Of a stretch of 64,000 nucleotides of DNA, positions 45,338-57,191 are shown one piece after another. This DNA comes from Kalaharituber pfeilii. Taxonomy: Eukaryota; Ascomycota; Pezizomycetes; Pezizales; Pezizaceae. The DNA lies in the NCBI GenBank assembly GCA_015179045.1, contig WHUZ01000083.1:1-64000 (forward strand). The letters run 5' to 3'. The notes beneath the pieces are model-generated. The model did no database searches and was not told where the DNA came from. It saw nothing but the letters and a program-made list of their open reading frames with translations. The stretch's first letter is position 1; each line of letters starts with the position of its first letter. The translations under genes and the position numbers were made by a program.

Positions 45338-46311
45338 ATGTCTTCAAGCAACACTACCACGTACCCCACTTACGTGAACTTTCTCATCCATTGTCCCGCT
45401 CCCCACGTCCTGCATGTCGAAATCAACCGGCCAAGCAAGCTCAACGCCTTCAACGATGCAATGTTCCGTGAGCTGCTCGACATCTTTTCCCGCATCCGTC
45501 TGGACGGGGACGTGCGTGCTGTGGTTCTCACGGGCGCAGGCGAGAAAGCGTTCACGGCCGGTTTGGACTTGAAGGACAGTTTTGGGACGTTGGGCGGTGG
45601 AGCGGAGGGAGTGGATTCGTATAGGAAGACGAGGGGGATTAGGGAGAAGATAAAGCAATGGCAGGAGGCGCTGGGGGCGGTGGAGGGGTGTGGGAAGCGT
45701 ATGTCGTTCCTCTATTCCCCCTCCCACCCATCTTTTCAAATTCCCTAATTCTTCCGTGATAACCTTTTGGTTCCATTCATATGAAAGTCTAGCTAACTGA
45801 GAAGAACTCTCATGCAGCAACAATCTCCCTCCTGCACGGCATCTCCTACGGCCTCGCCCTAGACCTCACCTGCTGCACTGACATCCGCCTCTGCACCTCC
45901 TCCGTGGCGCTCTCCCTCAAAGAAGTTGACATCGGCCTCGCAGCCGACCTCGGCACGCTCACCCGCCTCCCTAAACTCGTCCGCTCGCTCTCCTGGGTCA
46001 AGGAGATCGCTTACACCGCGCGCATCTTCTCCGGCCGCGAGGCCCTTGCCCAGGGATTCGTGTCGCACGTTGTAGAGACAAAGCAGGAAGGGGTCGAGAA
46101 GGCGCTGGAGATTGCGAAAGCGATTACGGAGAAGAGCCCAGTGGCGGTTGAGTCAACAAAGGAGCTTATTGAGTGGGGACTTGGAAGGCCCATGACGGAC
46201 GGACTGCGGTACACGCAGGTGTGGAATGCGCCGGCGATTTTGGCGGGTGACGTGCGCGAGGCTGTGGGAGCGACGCTACAGAGGAGGAAGCCGAGATTTG
46301 AGAAGTTGTAG
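45338..46311 (+). CDS. ECH1: Delta(3,5)-delta(2,4)-dienoyl-CoA isomerase-type crotonase
   Basis: Two exons, 45338-45698 and 45818-46311, with a 119-bp intron (GTATGT...CTAAC...CAG, phase 1), 284 residues. The start at 45338 gives MSSSNTTTYPTYVNF. The crotonase fold is shown by HVLHVEINRPSKLNAFN, the oxyanion-hole segment AFTAGLDLKD and KPTISLLHGISYGLALDL. KEVDIGLAADLGTLTRLPK carries the Glu and Asp that act as the acid/base pair in mammalian ECH1, and SPVAVESTKELI and the WN segment also match that subfamily. Such enzymes re-route dienoyl-CoA intermediates of unsaturated fatty-acid beta-oxidation. The C terminus is EKL, a weak version of the peroxisomal SKL signal. The second half is markedly G+C-richer than its flanks. 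Confidence 0.9.
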
Positions 46312-48157
46312 ATGTGTAGATTTTTGGGGCCTCATTTTATCAAACAAAGGGGAGTGAGTAGGGAGGCATTCGATGGAATTGAATGAAAGCATGAATATTT
46401 TATATATCATCAATTCTTTTGGGCGTATTTTCTGCATCGTTTGTACTCCAAGCACGATTTTCAAATTCTTACTATGTTATCTTCATCCGTTCGCTGAAGC
46501 CTCAGCTGATCGAATGGACTCCATTATCGAGACTTGTATTAAAAAAATTGCGAAACTAAGAGGTGTATATTGTCATCACATCATCACCAAAATCAAATAA
46601 TGCCTGGCAACTCACGAGCTGTCCGTAGTAGTAGCAATATTAGTCTCAATAGCAATATCTACTTTTTTCGCATTTCTTGCTTTACCCTTCAAACTACAAG
46701 CTCCCACTTACCCTGAACCGCAGACACCACCTCACCACCAACCTTTTCTTTCTTCTCCTCTGTGTACACCTTCTCCGCCTTCGCTTCCACCTCCTCCAGT
46801 CTCTGCTTCCCCTCCTCTTTCTTTCGCTCCCTTCCCTCTTCGTCTCCCTCTCCCTTTCCCTCCCCCTCCCAGCTGCGTACGCTCACCTGCCTGAGTCTCC
46901 TCCCTCGCATACACCCTTTTCACCTGTTTCCTTTCCCCGTCCCCTCTTATAATACACACTTACCTTCTCCTATTTCTTCTCATATCCACCCTCCAGCTCA
47001 TCCCATATGTCTCGCTCCTCAATCTTCCTCAAGATCGGCAAAATTGCGCAGTCTGTAACCGATCAATCCTCTTCGCAGCCTATGCTGCCAAAGTAAACTT
47101 CTCCGACGCTGACTGTCTCGCAAAGAGCGAGAGATCGAGTGAGATGCAGTGGATAAGACGTCGAGAGCAGATTGGAGGTGGGTTAGGGAAGGGGGGGGGG
47201 TGAAGGTTTAGGACTGTGATTCCCGTTGTGGTGAGTCAGTCAGGGATGGAGCGTTCGGATGAACGCTGTCAGCTTCTGGTAGTACGGGCGGCGTATATGG
47301 TGTATTGTTGTCCCATATTGTGTATCAAAATAGGATGAAGATCGACCTGGGTGCGGTGGATAACTTGACCGTACTCGGCGAGAGCGTTGCTGGTTCGCCT
47401 TTGGAGTTAAAGTCACGCAGATAGAAACTCTGATGTGCGGATGATTCAACGGATAGTGTCATTGGGTGTATCGCAGTGGACTACGGTGGTGAACGGAATG
47501 GATAGGTATATGAGCTGGTAGTCTTGATTCCAGGTAGGTTGGGAGCCATAGGATATCCAATGTAATTCTGGAAGAATTTTTTGTGATGGTGGATTCTAGG
47601 TTCTTTTTGTTTAGATGGAAATAATAGAGATGATACTGAGGTAAGTCGGGAAAGATGTATGGCTTCAAGATTGTAATTGAGCAAGATGGCAAAACATATA
47701 GAACTCTACACCAACTCTGAACATGCCAGCGATAATATAAGGGAAGAAAAAGGCCATGCATGTTTATGAGGACTCTTTAAACCGGGGTTTTGCTAATTGA
47801 TTGAGATTGCTCCTGCTTTTCGGGTCTTCTTTTGCGGGGATTTATTTCTGAGTTTCAACTTCATTTGGTAACATTAAAATTCAGATTTTTACTTTGATAA
47901 GTATAGGTAGTATTTGCAAATCATGAGGGATGAGATTTTGTGCGTTAGATTAGGCATGATGATATCCAGCGTCCGTTTTCGAGTGGCCAGCTTTGGACCC
48001 TTCTGTTACCCTCACTCAGTACAACTTTATGTCCTGGCCGGGATCTTCTGCCCCGCCCGAAAGGGTACATACTACTTCATTGGGAATAAACACGGTGTAC
48101 TTTGCAGAGACGGTTTGAGATGTACATACAAAGCCAAATTTCATTAATTTAAAAAAT
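46312..48157. other. Spacer with possible small genes
   Basis: 46.7-46.95 kb is a strong CT tract on the plus strand. On the plus strand a 29-codon ORF follows at 47007. On the minus strand a lysine/glutamate-rich ORF (46910-46689) runs to a GTAAGT donor, with a CTAAT branch and CAG acceptor 80 bp on, ending in a short exon at 46592. Neither gene is secure. Nothing recognisable at 47.2-48.15 kb. Confidence 0.4.
46592..46910 (-). CDS. Candidate small charged protein (uncertain)
   Basis: A Lys/Glu-rich stretch (for example LEEVEAKAEKVYTEEKKEK) is followed on the minus strand by GGGTAAGT, ACTAATATT and GGACAG. Splicing from about 46711 to 46618 would join VVSAVQ to ARELPGII and a stop. The 3' splice signals are good; the 5' exon and start are not resolved, and the composition may simply be the complement of a CT-rich promoter tract. 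Confidence 0.22.
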
Positions 48158-48249
48158 GGTCGCATGGCCCAATGGTCAAGGCGCCTGACTACGATTATTA
48201 CTTGTAATCAGTAATCAGGAGATTCCAGGTTCGACTCCTGGTGTGATCG
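48158..48249 (+). tRNA. tRNA-Arg (ACG) with 19-nt intron
   Basis: The acceptor stem GGTCGCA (48158-48164) pairs with TGTGATC (48242-48248, with G-U pairs), discriminator G at 48249. The anticodon stem is CCTGA/TCAGG and the loop reads CTACGA, giving anticodon ACG (CGN arginine codons after inosine editing). A 19-nt intron (48195-48213) lies after position 37, the canonical site. The T arm is CCAGG-TTCGACT-CCTGG. A T5 run just downstream (about 48253) is the Pol III terminator. Confidence 0.95.
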
Positions 48250-48252
48250 AAT

Positions 48253-48257
48253 CTTTT
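48253..48257 (+). terminator. Pol III T-run terminator of tRNA-Arg
   Basis: TTTTT a few bases after the tRNA 3' end. Confidence 0.7.
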
Positions 48258-48556
48258 TGCAGATTTGTTTCTTTTTGGTTTTGCTCCAATGTGTTTTGTG
48301 AACCTTGTAATTTGCAAGGAGGGTGGGGGTGGGAGCATTGAGTTGGCTACGCTGTGAATATGAGTCAAGAACCCAGAGGCGCCAGGCTTTAGCCGTAGAA
48401 CAAATTTTACAGATTTACATGCGATGCTTAGTAAACAGACAGGGTACAAGCCGGAACATTGCAAATCGTACGTCAAGTATGACTCGATTGATACAGCATG
48501 TAGGCGTGACAGGTGATGCGTTGTGTCTGGCGGGGTGAGTGACGCACGTCAAAATG

Positions 48557-48580
48557 TACGAGTACGAGTACGAGTACGAG
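48557..48580. repeat. (TACGAG)4 microsatellite
   Basis: Four exact hexamer copies. Confidence 0.85.
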
Positions 48581-50022
48581 CACGGCGGCGGCGTTACTGC
48601 ATCAAATACAGCGGATATGCAGCCAAGATTACTGTTTGCTCGAAGAAGGGATGGGAAGGGATGGGAAGGGATGGTAAAGAAGGCGGTCAGGCAGCTGTAT
48701 TTTTGCAGGCAGTGACACGATGTAGACATAGGCGCAGGGGAGCGACGGAGACAAGCTTCGGGTTCGGGCTCTCAGTACACGGAGGCGTCAGCGGGTGCGG
48801 ACTATTGTCTGGCCGGCTGCACTGCTGCTCCGATGCTCCGCCGCTCCGCCGAATGCCGGGCCCTATGATACTAGTACCAGCGGTACTCGAGCACGCCGAG
48901 GCCCCGCCCCGTCCATGCGAATCGCTCCCTCCAACTGCCCCCCTGCGCGCTTCGGCGTCATCCGGGCCGGGGGCGGGGCGGGCTGCATGAGCGAGGGGGT
49001 GAGGCTTGCTGCTGCCGCTTTCGTGCCTGTGCTGCCTGGCCGGCATCTCATCCACCCCCCCCCTCCCCCTCCCCCTCCCCTCCTCTCCCCCTCCCCCTCC
49101 TCCACAGCCGCAAGCCCACCCACTCACCCACAAGCAGCTAGACGACGACACAGCCAGCAAGGGCTGCACTCGGCTTTGATCGACCTGGCCTCGCTCGGTC
49201 GGTCAGCTCACCTGGCTGCTTGTGGCTCTGCGGAACTATTTCCCCCCCCCCCCTCGGGCCCAATTCCCTTCGTTTATTTACTCATGCTGTTCCATCTTCT
49301 CAGCAACATCTAGAATTGCATCATCTGCACGGAGGGCATTTGTGCTGAGCCTTGCCTTTTTCTCCTTTTCTTTATATGAATATCGTTCACTGTGTTTGGG
49401 AGTACGTACCCGGTGTACAAGCACAGTACATCACTGTAGCAGAACATCTACATCCATACTGTCAAGTTGCACCCTTGACCGAAACCCTGCGGTTGTGGCG
49501 TGGGGTAAACAAATTACAATTGCTGCGTGGTTGAGCTACAAGTAACCGGTAACTTGCTGCGAGCTCAAAGCATCCGAGAGCTCAGCCTCGACGAATCAAA
49601 TCCTACGAACCGAGTGCTCAGCCTGCCCCAAGCGAGTGGCCTTGGAACCAACCATTCGTCCTTCCCAGCCATCCTCCCAAACCTGGAAGTTTATATATCC
49701 GACTGCTGTTGGGAAAATCGCATTTGCACATAGCCCTCAACTTTACGACTGTTACTCCCTAACGACTGTACTGTCAATCGGGCTTGTCTGTCAATCACCC
49801 CACCCTGAGTCGACTTTTGTTTCGTACAGTATAAGACAGCACGGGCGAATACTGCGGATTGGAGGGGCCCAAAGGGCATACACACAGAGACGGGATTTTC
49901 AGGGGCTAATTGGAACTTGTCCGAGTCCGAGACGGGAATTGAGTGAATAATCATTAAAAAGGAAGGTAGTTAGGCTCGACAGAAAAAAGAGATCAGCAGC
50001 AGCGTCCACAGCAACTGCAACT

Positions 50023-53000
50023 ATGGCGGCCATGGAGCAGTTAGAGATTCATAGCAAAGTGCGTCCGCACCACCTCCACCCAATTCTGAAGATGGTTGAA
50101 TAGCTGACCTGCGCAAACACAGTCCTATCTTATCAGATGGGTGAATTGCGCACCAAATTACACAATCTCATGGAGTATCAAGCCGCACAAGAAATCACTG
50201 TTCGTATTTTCCCTCTTGTCTCCTATCTCTCTTTCTCTTAACAGCACATTGTGCACCCCCTCCCCGAGTTCCGGCTTTCGCGGGCGAGTGGATCATCTAT
50301 AATTCGATTTTCGCTAGCTGACACGCAAAAGGAACTTTGGAATCTTCAAGCACCCAGGCAACGACACTAGCTTGCAGCCTAACAAAAGCGATAATATACA
50401 GAGGCCTAGCAGCTCTCGAGGCCCAAAAACGACGACGGTGGAGAGTAAATATGAAGGGGATTGCATTGAGAAGCTGCATGCTGTTGGGTTGCTAGACGTC
50501 TATTGGCATGGGAAGTGCGAGGCGGAGAAAGTCACAACTGGCACCTATCATGTGACGGGGCAAGGGGGGATGTTTGCTTTGGTTGGTCTCCGAGCCTGTT
50601 TTGTTTTCCATGAACTGATACTAACAAAATACTGTGTCTACAGGTTTTCGATAATACATTCTCTAAACAGCTCTCCAAAATAGTCACAGTCATATTATTA
50701 ACCTACCCAAGCAACAACCCACCTCCCGCAAGCCATCACCAACACCACCAAGATTCCATCGCTGCCAGCAACAGCCCTAGTGTCATCTCCACCACCGCCC
50801 AACAAAAGTCCACCAGCCCCAAAGCCGGCGCCTCCCGGGCCTCTGTCGACTCTTTCAACCATGCCGAAGGTTCCGCATCTTCAATCAAGTCAGAGATGGC
50901 CAAAGGCTTCTACACGGGCACACTCAAGAAGCGCAAGAGGAAACGGCATCAAGGGTTCGCACGGCGTTACTTTTCTTTGGACTTTACCACATCCACGTTG
51001 AGTTACTACATGAACAGGGAGTCCTCGGCTTTACGAGGCGCCATTCCTCTGAGCTTGGCCGCTATCAGCGTAAATGAGAAGGATAGGGAGATTTGTATTG
51101 ATTCTGGGGCAGAAGTGTGGCATCTTCGAGCGCTGACGCAGCAGGATTGGGAGGGCTGGAAGAAGGCGCTTGAAACGGCTGCAGAGCAGGCGCATAAGCA
51201 GACTACGCAGATGCCTGGGGAGGAAGGGAGGAAAGATTCAGACCGCCTGGACGTGGCTGCGGTGGCTAGTGGTCATCAGGTTGCGGAGGATAGGGGGTGG
51301 GCAGCGGTCGAGGCGTTGGTGGGACGGGTCGCGGGGGTAAGAGATGCAGTAAGGAGGCTGGCGACAACTCCCCAGATCACGATAAAGACGGATGGGCTGC
51401 CAACTGGGCTGCCAACGCCGACTGCAGGGAATGAATCTGCGACTTCTGTGGACTATTTGCTGTCGCCGAATACGCCGGCCACGCCAGCCACACCAGCCAC
51501 GCCAGCGACGCCGAGTACACCTGACAGGAGGCCGTTTTGGAAGAGGAAGGCAGGCGGGAGTCAGGCACCGGGGTCGCCAGCTGCAACGCTGCATCCGGGG
51601 AGTGCTGGGCATGGGCAGCCTCCAGGGACTGCGAAAGGGCTTGCCTCGTTGGTTGTTGCACCAGCAATGAATGCGGTTGCAACAGGGGCGGGGCCTGCAT
51701 TACCGACAACTAATATCGGGCACGACGACATATCGGCAAATTTGAAGGCCTTGCTCACAGACTTGGATTCAGTGGTGTCAGATTTCTCTACGCTGATTGC
51801 GGAGAACAAGCACAGAAGGTGGTTGCATAGGAAAAGTGAGTTTGTGTCGACACCGGTTGTGGCCAGCCGAGCGAGCTTTGAAAGTACGGCTTCAGAGGAG
51901 TTTTTTGATGCGGATGAAGGAGAAGGTGGGAGGGTCGGGGTACTGAATGACAGTGATGATGGTGAGGGTGAAGGGGAAAGTGACGAAAAGGATGCTGGGA
52001 AGGAGGTGGGTACCAGTGGGGAGCTGTCAGACGACGACAGCGGAGATAGTGACGAAGATGAGAGTTTACATGGAAAAGGTGCTGCGGATGGAAGAGGGAA
52101 ATTCCAGGCTGTGGACACGCAGGTGCAAGTATCGCAGGGCCCGAAGGACCTCTGGCCGTTGCCGTTGGCAGAACCAGTAAAGAGACGAACGACAGTGTTG
52201 GCGTCGACTGTGACACCCCCGAGTTTAATTGGATTTTTGAGAAAGAATGTCGGAAAGGACTTATCGACTATCGCAATGCCAGTGTCGGCGAACGAGCCGA
52301 CGTCGCTTGTCCAACGTCTGGCAGAGCAACTGGAGTATTCGGAGCTCCTTGACGCCGCAGCGTCCCTGCCGAGGGAGAATGGAGAGCGGATTCTCCACAT
52401 TGCTGCGTTTGCGGTGAGCGGGTTTTCTAACGCGCGGATGAAGGAAAGGGCAATCAGGAAGCCATTTAATCCGATGCTGGGGGAGACATATGAGCTTGTG
52501 AGGGAGGATAAAGGGTGGAGGTTCCTGGCGGAGAAGGTCAGCCATAGGCCGGTCATCATGGCATGCCACGCGGATGCGGAGAGGTGGAGTTTTTCGCAGA
52601 GTCCGATGCCCACGCAAAAGTTCTGGGGCAAGTCTGCGGAGTTGAACACGAGCGGGCGCGTAAGGATCTTGCTGAACACGAAGGAAGGACAAGAGCTGTA
52701 TTCGTATATGATTGCGACCTCCTTCCTGCGTAACATCATCGCGGGAGAAAAGTACGTTGAGCCCGTGGGCACCATGACTGTGCACTGCGAGCGGACGGGC
52801 GAGAAGGCCGTGGTGACGTTCAAAGTCAAGGGAATGTTCTCTGGGCGCAGCGAGGAGGTTGATATCATCGCGTACGACCGCGACGGGAACCAGTTCCCGT
52901 ACACGGTCCTGGGCAAGTGGACCTCCGACTTGTGCATGTACACGGACGAGTCGAGCACGCTTGTGCGCAAGATCTGGTGCGCGGGCCCGCTGGTGGACCA

Positions 53001-53361
53001 GCCGACGGTGCGCTACGGGTACACTGTGTTTGCCGCGCAGCTGAACGAGATCACGACGCTCGAGCAGGGCAAACTGCCAGCGACGGACAGCCGGCTGCGC
53101 CCGGACCAGCGCATGGTGGAGGAAGGGCGGGTCGACGAGGCGGAGGAGAAGAAGCGCGAGTTGGAGGAGAAGCAGAGGGTGAAGAGGAAGGAGATGGAGG
53201 AGCGTGGCGAGACGTGGCAGCCGCGGTGGTTCGTGAAGGTGAGGGAGTACGCGGATGAGGAGGTGTGGAGGATCAAGACGCGTGAGGAGGCGGGCGAAGG
53301 AGGGGGTTATTGGGACATGAGGAGGGAGGGGAGGTGGAGGGGGTTGCCGAGCATTTTTTAG
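50023..53361 (+). CDS. OSH3: Oxysterol-binding protein homologue, Osh3 type
   Basis: Four exons: 50023-50058, 50123-50199, 50332-50581 and 50644-53361, 1026 residues. Order: N-terminal GOLD-like domain (1 to about 140; MEQLEIHSK, WSIKPHKK, GIFKHPGND, VFDNTFSKQ), PH domain (about 207-305, KGFYTGTLKKRK), disordered linker with (ATP)4 repeats, FFAT motif EFFDADE (540-546), acidic stretch, and OSBP-related domain from about 646 (GFLRKNVGKD; FNPMLGETYE; HCERTG; FPYTVLGKW). The OSBP signature is EKVSHRP (751-757) and not EQVSHHPP, as in Osh3-like proteins. It should move sterol or phosphoinositide at ER-plasma membrane contacts, anchored by VAP through FFAT. Intron 2 uses a GTTCGT donor; the join restores KKSLNFGIF. 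Coding DNA is G+C-richer near the 3' end. Confidence 0.95.
51898..51918 (+). other. FFAT motif in the OSH3 homologue
   Basis: Codes EFFDADE, matching the EFFDAxE consensus that binds VAP/Scs2 in the ER membrane, with an acidic downstream tract. Confidence 0.85.
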
Positions 53362-54074
53362 TGATGAGAGGGTTGGTTTGTTTGCCACTGGGCGGTGGGT
53401 GAGTTGTTGATATCCGATAGATTTATTTATTTTTTTGATGGGGTTTTTTTGGTGAGTTTATTATACGAAAAAACGAACGAAGAAGTAATATAGCCTTACT
53501 TTTGACTTGTGTGAGATTGTACAATGAGAAAGACGGAGGAGGGGGTAATTGATAAGATTCACATGTCTTTTTTCACAATCTAGAATATTATGAAGGATCA
53601 TTGAGATTATATCTATATCGGCTTTTTGTGTATGCATACAACTGTACTTAAGAAAACGTTAATGAGAGTGAGTGGGTGAGGTGAATAAGTTGAGTGAGTG
53701 AGGAGGAGCACACGATGCGTGGATATAAGCGTAAAATATCAAGTAGATTGAGGGTAACTCTCAGCACACCAAACTCGATACAATTCAACTCAGTCCAATT
53801 CAATTCAATCCAAGGCAATCCAACCAAGTGCAATCCAGTCCAATACGATACAATCAAATCAAATAAATCAAAGCAAAGCAAATCATCTCAAATCAAAGCA
53901 AAGCAAAGCAAAGCAAAGCAAATCAAATCAAAACAAATACAATCCAGTCCAATCCAATCCATTCCAATACAATACCATTCAATCTCTCAAGAATCTGCCC
54001 CACCCAATCTTGTACCCATTCTATCCAAAAACCTACACACATCACAACTCTCGCCTCATTTCCATAAACACTAC
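53362..54074. other. Convergent intergenic with pentanucleotide low complexity
   Basis: Lies between the 3' ends of the OSH3 and dynamin genes. About 53770-53990 is made of CAATC/CAAAG/CAAAT-type 5-bp units with clear 5-bp periodicity. No gene seen. Confidence 0.65.
53770..53990. repeat. Degenerate 5-bp repeat (CAATY/GCAAA)
   Basis: Runs such as AAAGCAAAGCAAAGC and CCAATCCAATCC give a 220-bp degenerate pentanucleotide array. Confidence 0.75.
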
Positions 54075-56600
54075 TTACCACCCCGCGGCAACCTTCCTCG
54101 CTGCCCTCCATTTCTCCAAATTCTCCATCAGCTGCGTCCTTCTGGCGCTCACATCACTATCCTCGCCTGCAATCCCCTGCAACTCCTGCGCCCCCAAACT
54201 TGCAACCCACTCAGGACTAAAGCACTTTGCCGGTGCGTCCTTCTTTGCCAGAAAGTGTCTCTCGACCACCTGCGCCACGACGGTATCCACGAACCGTTTC
54301 TGTGCAATATGGTAGTATGCCTTCAAAATGTCGTGAATGTCATTCACGGTCTGTACCTCGTTGCTGGGTGAGACCGCCGACAATATTCTCTTCAGGACAT
54401 CCAATTTACCCTCACCATGTTCGTTGGCAATGTTCAAATCGACACCCTTCAACGCCAGTAGAATCCTCTGATTCCTCGCCTTTTGCAACTCTGCCACGTA
54501 CCCTTCATCCAGTGTCAACAAAACACCATCCCTCTCTGACTTCAAAATCTTTTTCAGCTCCTCCTCAGCATCGACATACCCTTTCTTCACCCTCTGCTCC
54601 AGTCTCATGTGGATCCGCTGTTCCAGGTCTTTATCCGGGCAAACATGCTTGAGCAGTGTGTTGACAAACAAGTCCACGGTTGTTGTTACCTCCTCGAGGT
54701 ACTCTTTTGCCAGTTCATCCCATGACTTACTTTGCCAATTGAAGAGATTCTGTACTACGATGGGATTGACCATTCCAGGAAGCTCTGTGCCTCTGGATTC
54801 TGAATGGATTTGCTTGATATTATAATATATCGACTCTGAATCGTTAATGAGTTGTTCCGTAGATGGATCACTTTCGTTTTTGTCCATGATATCGTCAAAA
54901 GCACGCTGGTGTCCTTCTAGCATAACTTTTTCAGCAAACTTCTCGTTTGACATCACAACACGCATGCGGAGCCTGGTTTTCGATTCCAGATTGGCCGTTG
55001 TGAAAAAGGCATCCCGATAGTGCCCTAAAATTGCGTTGTTCGCTATCTTATTAAATTCGCCCGCAAGGCGTGTCAGAATCTGCCGTTGCTCGTCTGGGGT
55101 CTCCCTGGGTGGCCCCATTCCCTCAAGCTCACTCTCGGCATCGGTGATAAGACCATCCATCTCTCGCAATAGGATGGGGAACTCCCGGCGTACATGGTCA
55201 TTGAGTAGTGCCTTGAGGAACTTCTCCAAAGCGCGGATCCCGACACGGTCCGCTGGGAGAGTTTTCCAAGGGGGCTGGTTGAAGAAGGCAGCTTCATTGG
55301 CATTGCGTTGCTTCAGAGTTACACCATCTGCAATGTCCTGGGTTGAGCGGTTCCGCACCACGAACCAACCATGATGGAGCTTGGTTACGTTATTCCGTGC
55401 TACATCGATCACACGTTGTTCATCACCACGTTGGACAGCGTCTGGTTTCGTTAAGATACCGAGGGTGCGTGAGCCTGATTGGTCTGCTTGTTTGGCAAGG
55501 TGGAACACCTTCTGGTTTGCAGTTTCGTGTAGTGAAGAGGCAACCGCTCTTCATGTCATCAAGAGGTTGTATTAGCTTCGAGTTCAATAGCAAGTAGTTT
55601 GTGAAGAAATGTAGGGGACATACAGGATGATTGTCCGGCGATCTTCAATATATTCTTTGACAAGTGACTCAATCAATCCAATATCCTCTTCTGATTGAAG
55701 GACAGTGGCAGCCTGGAATATCCCCGGAACATCTACAACGCTGAAATGGGTGTGGTTCGGGCCTGAAAGCTCAATCCTCAAAACATCCTTTGAAAAGCGT
55801 GGCCCGCTTTTCGTTTCACGAAGTTCACCTGGCTTTGGGAGGCCCATTGCTGAGGAGGCCTGTAATAAAACCCAGGATCGAATTAATGGCCATTTCTTTA
55901 ATAGCTATACATGGAGGATAAGAATGGAAACAAAATACCTTCTCAACAAGGTCCTTAAACTCATCTGCATCCAACGTCTCCACATCTTGCGAAAACTCAC
56001 GTAACGCTTCCTTCTGTTCCTCAGTACAATTCTTAGATGGAATAATTGTAATCCTAATCCTCTCTTCTTCTCCCGGTGAAGTTCTTCTGAACACAATTTG
56101 CGTAGCAAAGCGAGTACAGATTGTTCCTGCTACTGGAAAGGGAAGGCCGGTTAATCCCTCGAGAAGCGAGGACTTGCCAGAACTTTGGTCGCCAACGACG
56201 ACGAGCTAATGGAGATGTCACTGTCAGTTTCAATTCTTGGTAAATCGCAGCTCATGAGAATGGCTAATCTTAGAGTAATTGTAGGTAGTTGAATTACCTG
56301 TGGCAGGGGTATATCCTCTTGTATCCCCAGTTCCCTGAACTTGTCTATAATATCAAAGAGATGTGATTTCTCCCTTGAATCTAAGGGATTGACATTGTTG
56401 CCATTCGGCTGGCTAATGAAAGGCATTTTCTTTTGTTGTGTTGATGGAGATTGGTATAAGGGTAGTATGTACGATGTTTGTGTTTCCGCTTGTGGTGGTG
56501 CCTGACTTGAGCGTGATCGAGGTAATGCTGGAGGTGACTCTGGAATCAAGTCAAGAATCTGTACTGGTGGACGAACTGGAGTGAAACCAAACGGCAACAT
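54075..56600 (-). CDS. Dynamin-superfamily GTPase (fungal Mx-like)
   Basis: Four exons: 56600-56298, 56205-55939, 55859-55624 and 55548-54075, 759 residues. GTPase motifs: G1 GDQSSGKSS (106-114), T in the PVAGTICTR switch, G3 DVPG (233-236), G4 TKPD (302-305). The typical IEDRRTIILAV segment is rebuilt exactly by splicing intron 3. The middle/stalk region follows, and a C-terminal GED lies around NDIHDILKAYYHIAQKRF. No PH domain or transmembrane segment, as in cytosolic Mx-like fungal proteins; role probably membrane remodelling, not known. The start at 56600 adds a Pro-rich 59-residue extension; an inner ATG (MPFISQPNG) would also be plausible. The stop is TAA inside TGGTAAGT, which looks like a splice donor, so a further 3' exon cannot be wholly excluded. 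Confidence 0.92.
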
Positions 56601-57191
56601 GAAGTGGGCTAAAGAGGTATTTATAGATAGAACAATACAGTTTACTTATGAGAGGCAAAGATTCACAAGAAAGAAGGTCAAATTGAGTTTATCTCCCAAA
56701 AAAATAAGGCCCGCCATGTGAGAACCCACAAGAAGAAGCAATTGTGCCTGCCAAGGTTCCATTTTGAAGGAGACGAATGAGGACTCAGTATAGACTTCAG
56801 TTCCCATTTGGTATGATAAGCCTTCCTGTTTTCTGCATTGGGATACAAACGACTATTGGCTGAGTTCAATTAAATGTTCGCGCTTGCAACAAGATGGAAA
56901 GTTTTTGAGGGTTTGCACTGTAGCCGCAGGGAGGCCTTAGGCCAGTCAGGCCCGATGTATGCAGGCCTCCGTCACGCATGTAAGGTAGTTTGAGACAACC
57001 ACGAATGTAAGCCTCAATTGCGTTTTGAGAACATTCACATTCCAAGGAAGCAAATTTAGATTGAAATAATAAGAAATAGAGAATAAACAATTTTGCGTAA
57101 AGACAACCCACCGAGGCCCGCACCTATGTAAGATTGATTATTTATAGTGTGGCGTTGGACTCGTCAGGCCAGCAGTGTGGGTGCCGCCGTT
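56601..57191. other. Intergenic between TFB5 and the dynamin gene
   Basis: Promoter region of the minus-strand dynamin gene and 3' flank of TFB5. Nothing else recognised. Confidence 0.6.

Larger units (their letters stand above)
48250..50022. other. G+C-rich promoter region of the OSH3 gene
   Basis: No gene is supported. Simple repeats TACGAG x4 (48557-48580) and GGGATGGGAA-type (48648-48674) occur. 48.7-49.3 kb is very G+C-rich with long overlapping ORFs on both strands (48687-49169 minus, 48795-49313 plus) that lack family features and are judged compositional. The rest is the probable leader of the gene starting at 50023. Confidence 0.5.

Noticed and set aside
48687..49313. Long overlapping ORFs on both strands rich in Pro, Ser, Arg, Gly
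   Set aside because: G+C-rich low-complexity DNA; no conserved motif or splice structure.
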